DNA of 5,631 bases, from contig JACCXR010000299.1 in the NCBI GenBank assembly GCA_013696915.1, positions 1 to 5,631 of the forward strand, given 5' to 3'. The notes below the pieces were generated by a model, which saw only the letters and a program-made list of their open reading frames with translations, ran no database searches and had not been told where the DNA came from. Source of the stretch: Euzebyaceae bacterium (lineage in GTDB: Bacteria; Actinomycetota; Nitriliruptoria; Euzebyales; Egibacteraceae). Positions 4,559 through 5,631 of the stretch are shown piece after piece. The first letter of the stretch is position 1, and the number at the start of each line of letters is the position of its first letter. A program made the translations under genes and the position numbers.

Positions 4559-5631
4559 CCGGGAGCGCCTCGGCGACCGCGTCCTGGAGCCTCTGGTGGA
4601 GGGCGGCGTTCGCGCCGCGGTCGGTGCGGACCCCGACGATCTGCAGCCCGCCGGCCGAGCGGGCGGCGTCGACGGCGGCGGGCAGGCCGTCGGCGCGGTC
4701 GAGCCGCGCGAACCCGTGACCGGCGACCGCGGCGACCCGGGCGAGGTCGACCCCGTGCGGGGTCCCGAAGAGGCGCTCGAAGCGGTCGGGGAACGCGGCC
4801 TGCGGCAGGAACGAGAAGATCCCGCCACCGTCGTTGTCGATCACGACGAGCACGAGGTCGGGGGCCGGCTCGCCGGCGAGCAGGAGACCGTTGGCGTCGT
4901 GCAGGAGGGAGAGGTCCCCCACGAGGGCCAGCGCGGGCCCGGAGTGGGCCAGCGCGGCCCCGACGGCGGTGGAGACGAACCCGTCGATGCCGCTCGCCCC
5001 GCGGTTGCCGACCACGCGCAGGCCGGACCTGGGGCGCATCGCCAGGTTGAGGTCGCGGACCGGCATGCTGGACGCGGCGACCAGGAGCGACCCGTCCGGC
5101 GCGAGCGCGGCGAGGTCGCGCGCCGTCCGCGGCTCGGAGGGTTCCTCGACGGCGTCGAGGAGGCCGTCGAGGGCGGACCGGCCGGCCCGTTCGGCGGCGA
5201 GCCAGCCGCTGAGCCAGTCCGAGCCCTGGGGGGGCTCCAGCTGTGCGGTGACCGCCTCGGCGAGCAGCTCCGGGTCGGCCGCGACGAGCCGCTGCGCGGT
5301 CCGCGCGGGGTCGAGCCATCCGCCGTCGCGGGCGACCACGACCTGCGGCACGCCGTCGGCGAGCAGGCCGAGCAGTGGCCGCGACAGACCGACCTTGCCG
5401 ACGGTCAGAACGAGGTCCGGCCGGTGGGCCTCCGCGAACGGCTCGTGGCCGAGCAGCAGGTGATACGTCGAGACCGCGTGGTCGCCGCCGCGGGCGCCGC
5501 TGGTCGGCTCGGCGAGCACCGGCCAGCCGGCGGTCCGGGCGAGGTCGAGCAGCGGTCCGGCCGCGACCTCCCCATCGCCGGCGACGAGCAGCCCCCGCGG
5601 CGTGGCTGCGATGCGTTCCGTGAGCCACTCG
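4554..5631 (-). CDS. menD: SEPHCHC synthase MenD, C-terminal part (N-terminus off window)
   Basis: The frame is open from the right edge to the stop at 4554-4556; 358 residues are visible of roughly 550 usual. MenD is a thiamine-diphosphate enzyme. It decarboxylates 2-oxoglutarate and adds the product to isochorismate, giving 2-succinyl-5-enolpyruvyl-6-hydroxy-3-cyclohexene-1-carboxylate, the step after MenF. Visible motifs in order: the middle domain (GLLVAGDGEVA, TVGKVGLSRPLL); SSMPVRDLN (about 5046-5072); GNRGASGIDGFVSTAVG (from about 5010 downward); the ThDP/Mg2+ motif GDLSLLHDANGLL (about 4881-4919) continuing to VIDNDGGGIFSFLP (about 4806-4844); and a typical C-terminus. The N-terminal Pyr domain with the cofactor-activating Glu lies beyond the edge. 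It is convergent with menF, so the two are not one operon despite consecutive reactions. An internal GTG at 5519 is not the start, because the MenD-like sequence continues upstream to the edge. Confidence 0.93.
   Translation of the reverse strand, partial: EWLTERIAATPRGLLVAGDGEVAAGPLLDLARTAGWPVLAEPTSGARGGDHAVSTYHLLLGHEPFAEAHRPDLVLTVGKVGLSRPLLGLLADGVPQVVVARDGGWLDPARTAQRLVAADPELLAEAVTAQLEPPQGSDWLSGWLAAERAGRSALDGLLDAVEEPSEPRTARDLAALAPDGSLLVAASSMPVRDLNLAMRPRSGLRVVGNRGASGIDGFVSTAVGAALAHSGPALALVGDLSLLHDANGLLLAGEPAPDLVLVVIDNDGGGIFSFLPQAAFPDRFERLFGTPHGVDLARVAAVAGHGFARLDRADGLPAAVDAARSAGGLQIVGVRTDRGANAALHQRLQDAVAEALPA

Noticed and set aside
4213..5628. Long second minus-strand frame overlapping menD
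   Set aside because: It is out of frame with menD, Arg/Pro-rich, and extends into antisense menF. The menD frame has all ThDP motifs.

Overview
The window is very GC-rich DNA, by eye well above 70% G+C. It has strong third-position G/C bias, several GTG starts, TANNNT-type -10 boxes and classical menaquinone (isochorismate) pathway genes. Together these point to a high-GC actinobacterium (Actinomycetota). I cannot place it more finely from sequence alone.

Layout, left to right. (1) 1-1033, minus strand: most of an amidohydrolase-fold protein (C-terminus off the left edge) in which the metal-binding residues appear systematically replaced, so it looks like a pseudoenzyme. (2) 1034-1163: short divergent intergenic region. 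(3) 1164-1634, plus: small protein with a Cys/His zinc-ribbon-like N-terminus and a long Ala/Pro-rich tail. (4) 1686-2339, plus: a peroxiredoxin/AhpC-TSA-like thioredoxin-fold protein whose reading frame is interrupted only by an in-frame TGA at 1791-1793. The TGA lies exactly where the family has the first Cys of its CPYC motif (GDW-TGA-PYC). A hairpin with a GGUC apical loop and a bulged C begins 12 nt after the TGA, resembling the bacterial selenocysteine insertion element of E. coli fdhF. I therefore annotate one uninterrupted selenoprotein, which a standard gene caller would split or truncate. (5) 2404-3291, plus: MerR-family regulator with two MerR-like helix-turn-helix segments and an acidic/proline-rich tail of four 11-residue repeats. 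(6) 3288-4544, plus: isochorismate synthase (menF), overlapping the regulator by ATGA. (7) 4554-5631, minus: C-terminal two thirds of menD, convergent with menF and only 9 nt away from it.

How the genes may work together: MenF makes isochorismate from chorismate and MenD condenses it with 2-oxoglutarate-derived succinic semialdehyde-ThDP, the first two committed steps to menaquinone. The MerR gene is translationally coupled to menF and is a candidate regulator of it. The selenoprotein upstream is probably a thiol/selenol oxidoreductase or peroxidase. Its link to the quinone genes is by position only. The selenocysteine machinery (selA, selB, selC, selD) is not in the window. If the call is right, it must be elsewhere in the genome.
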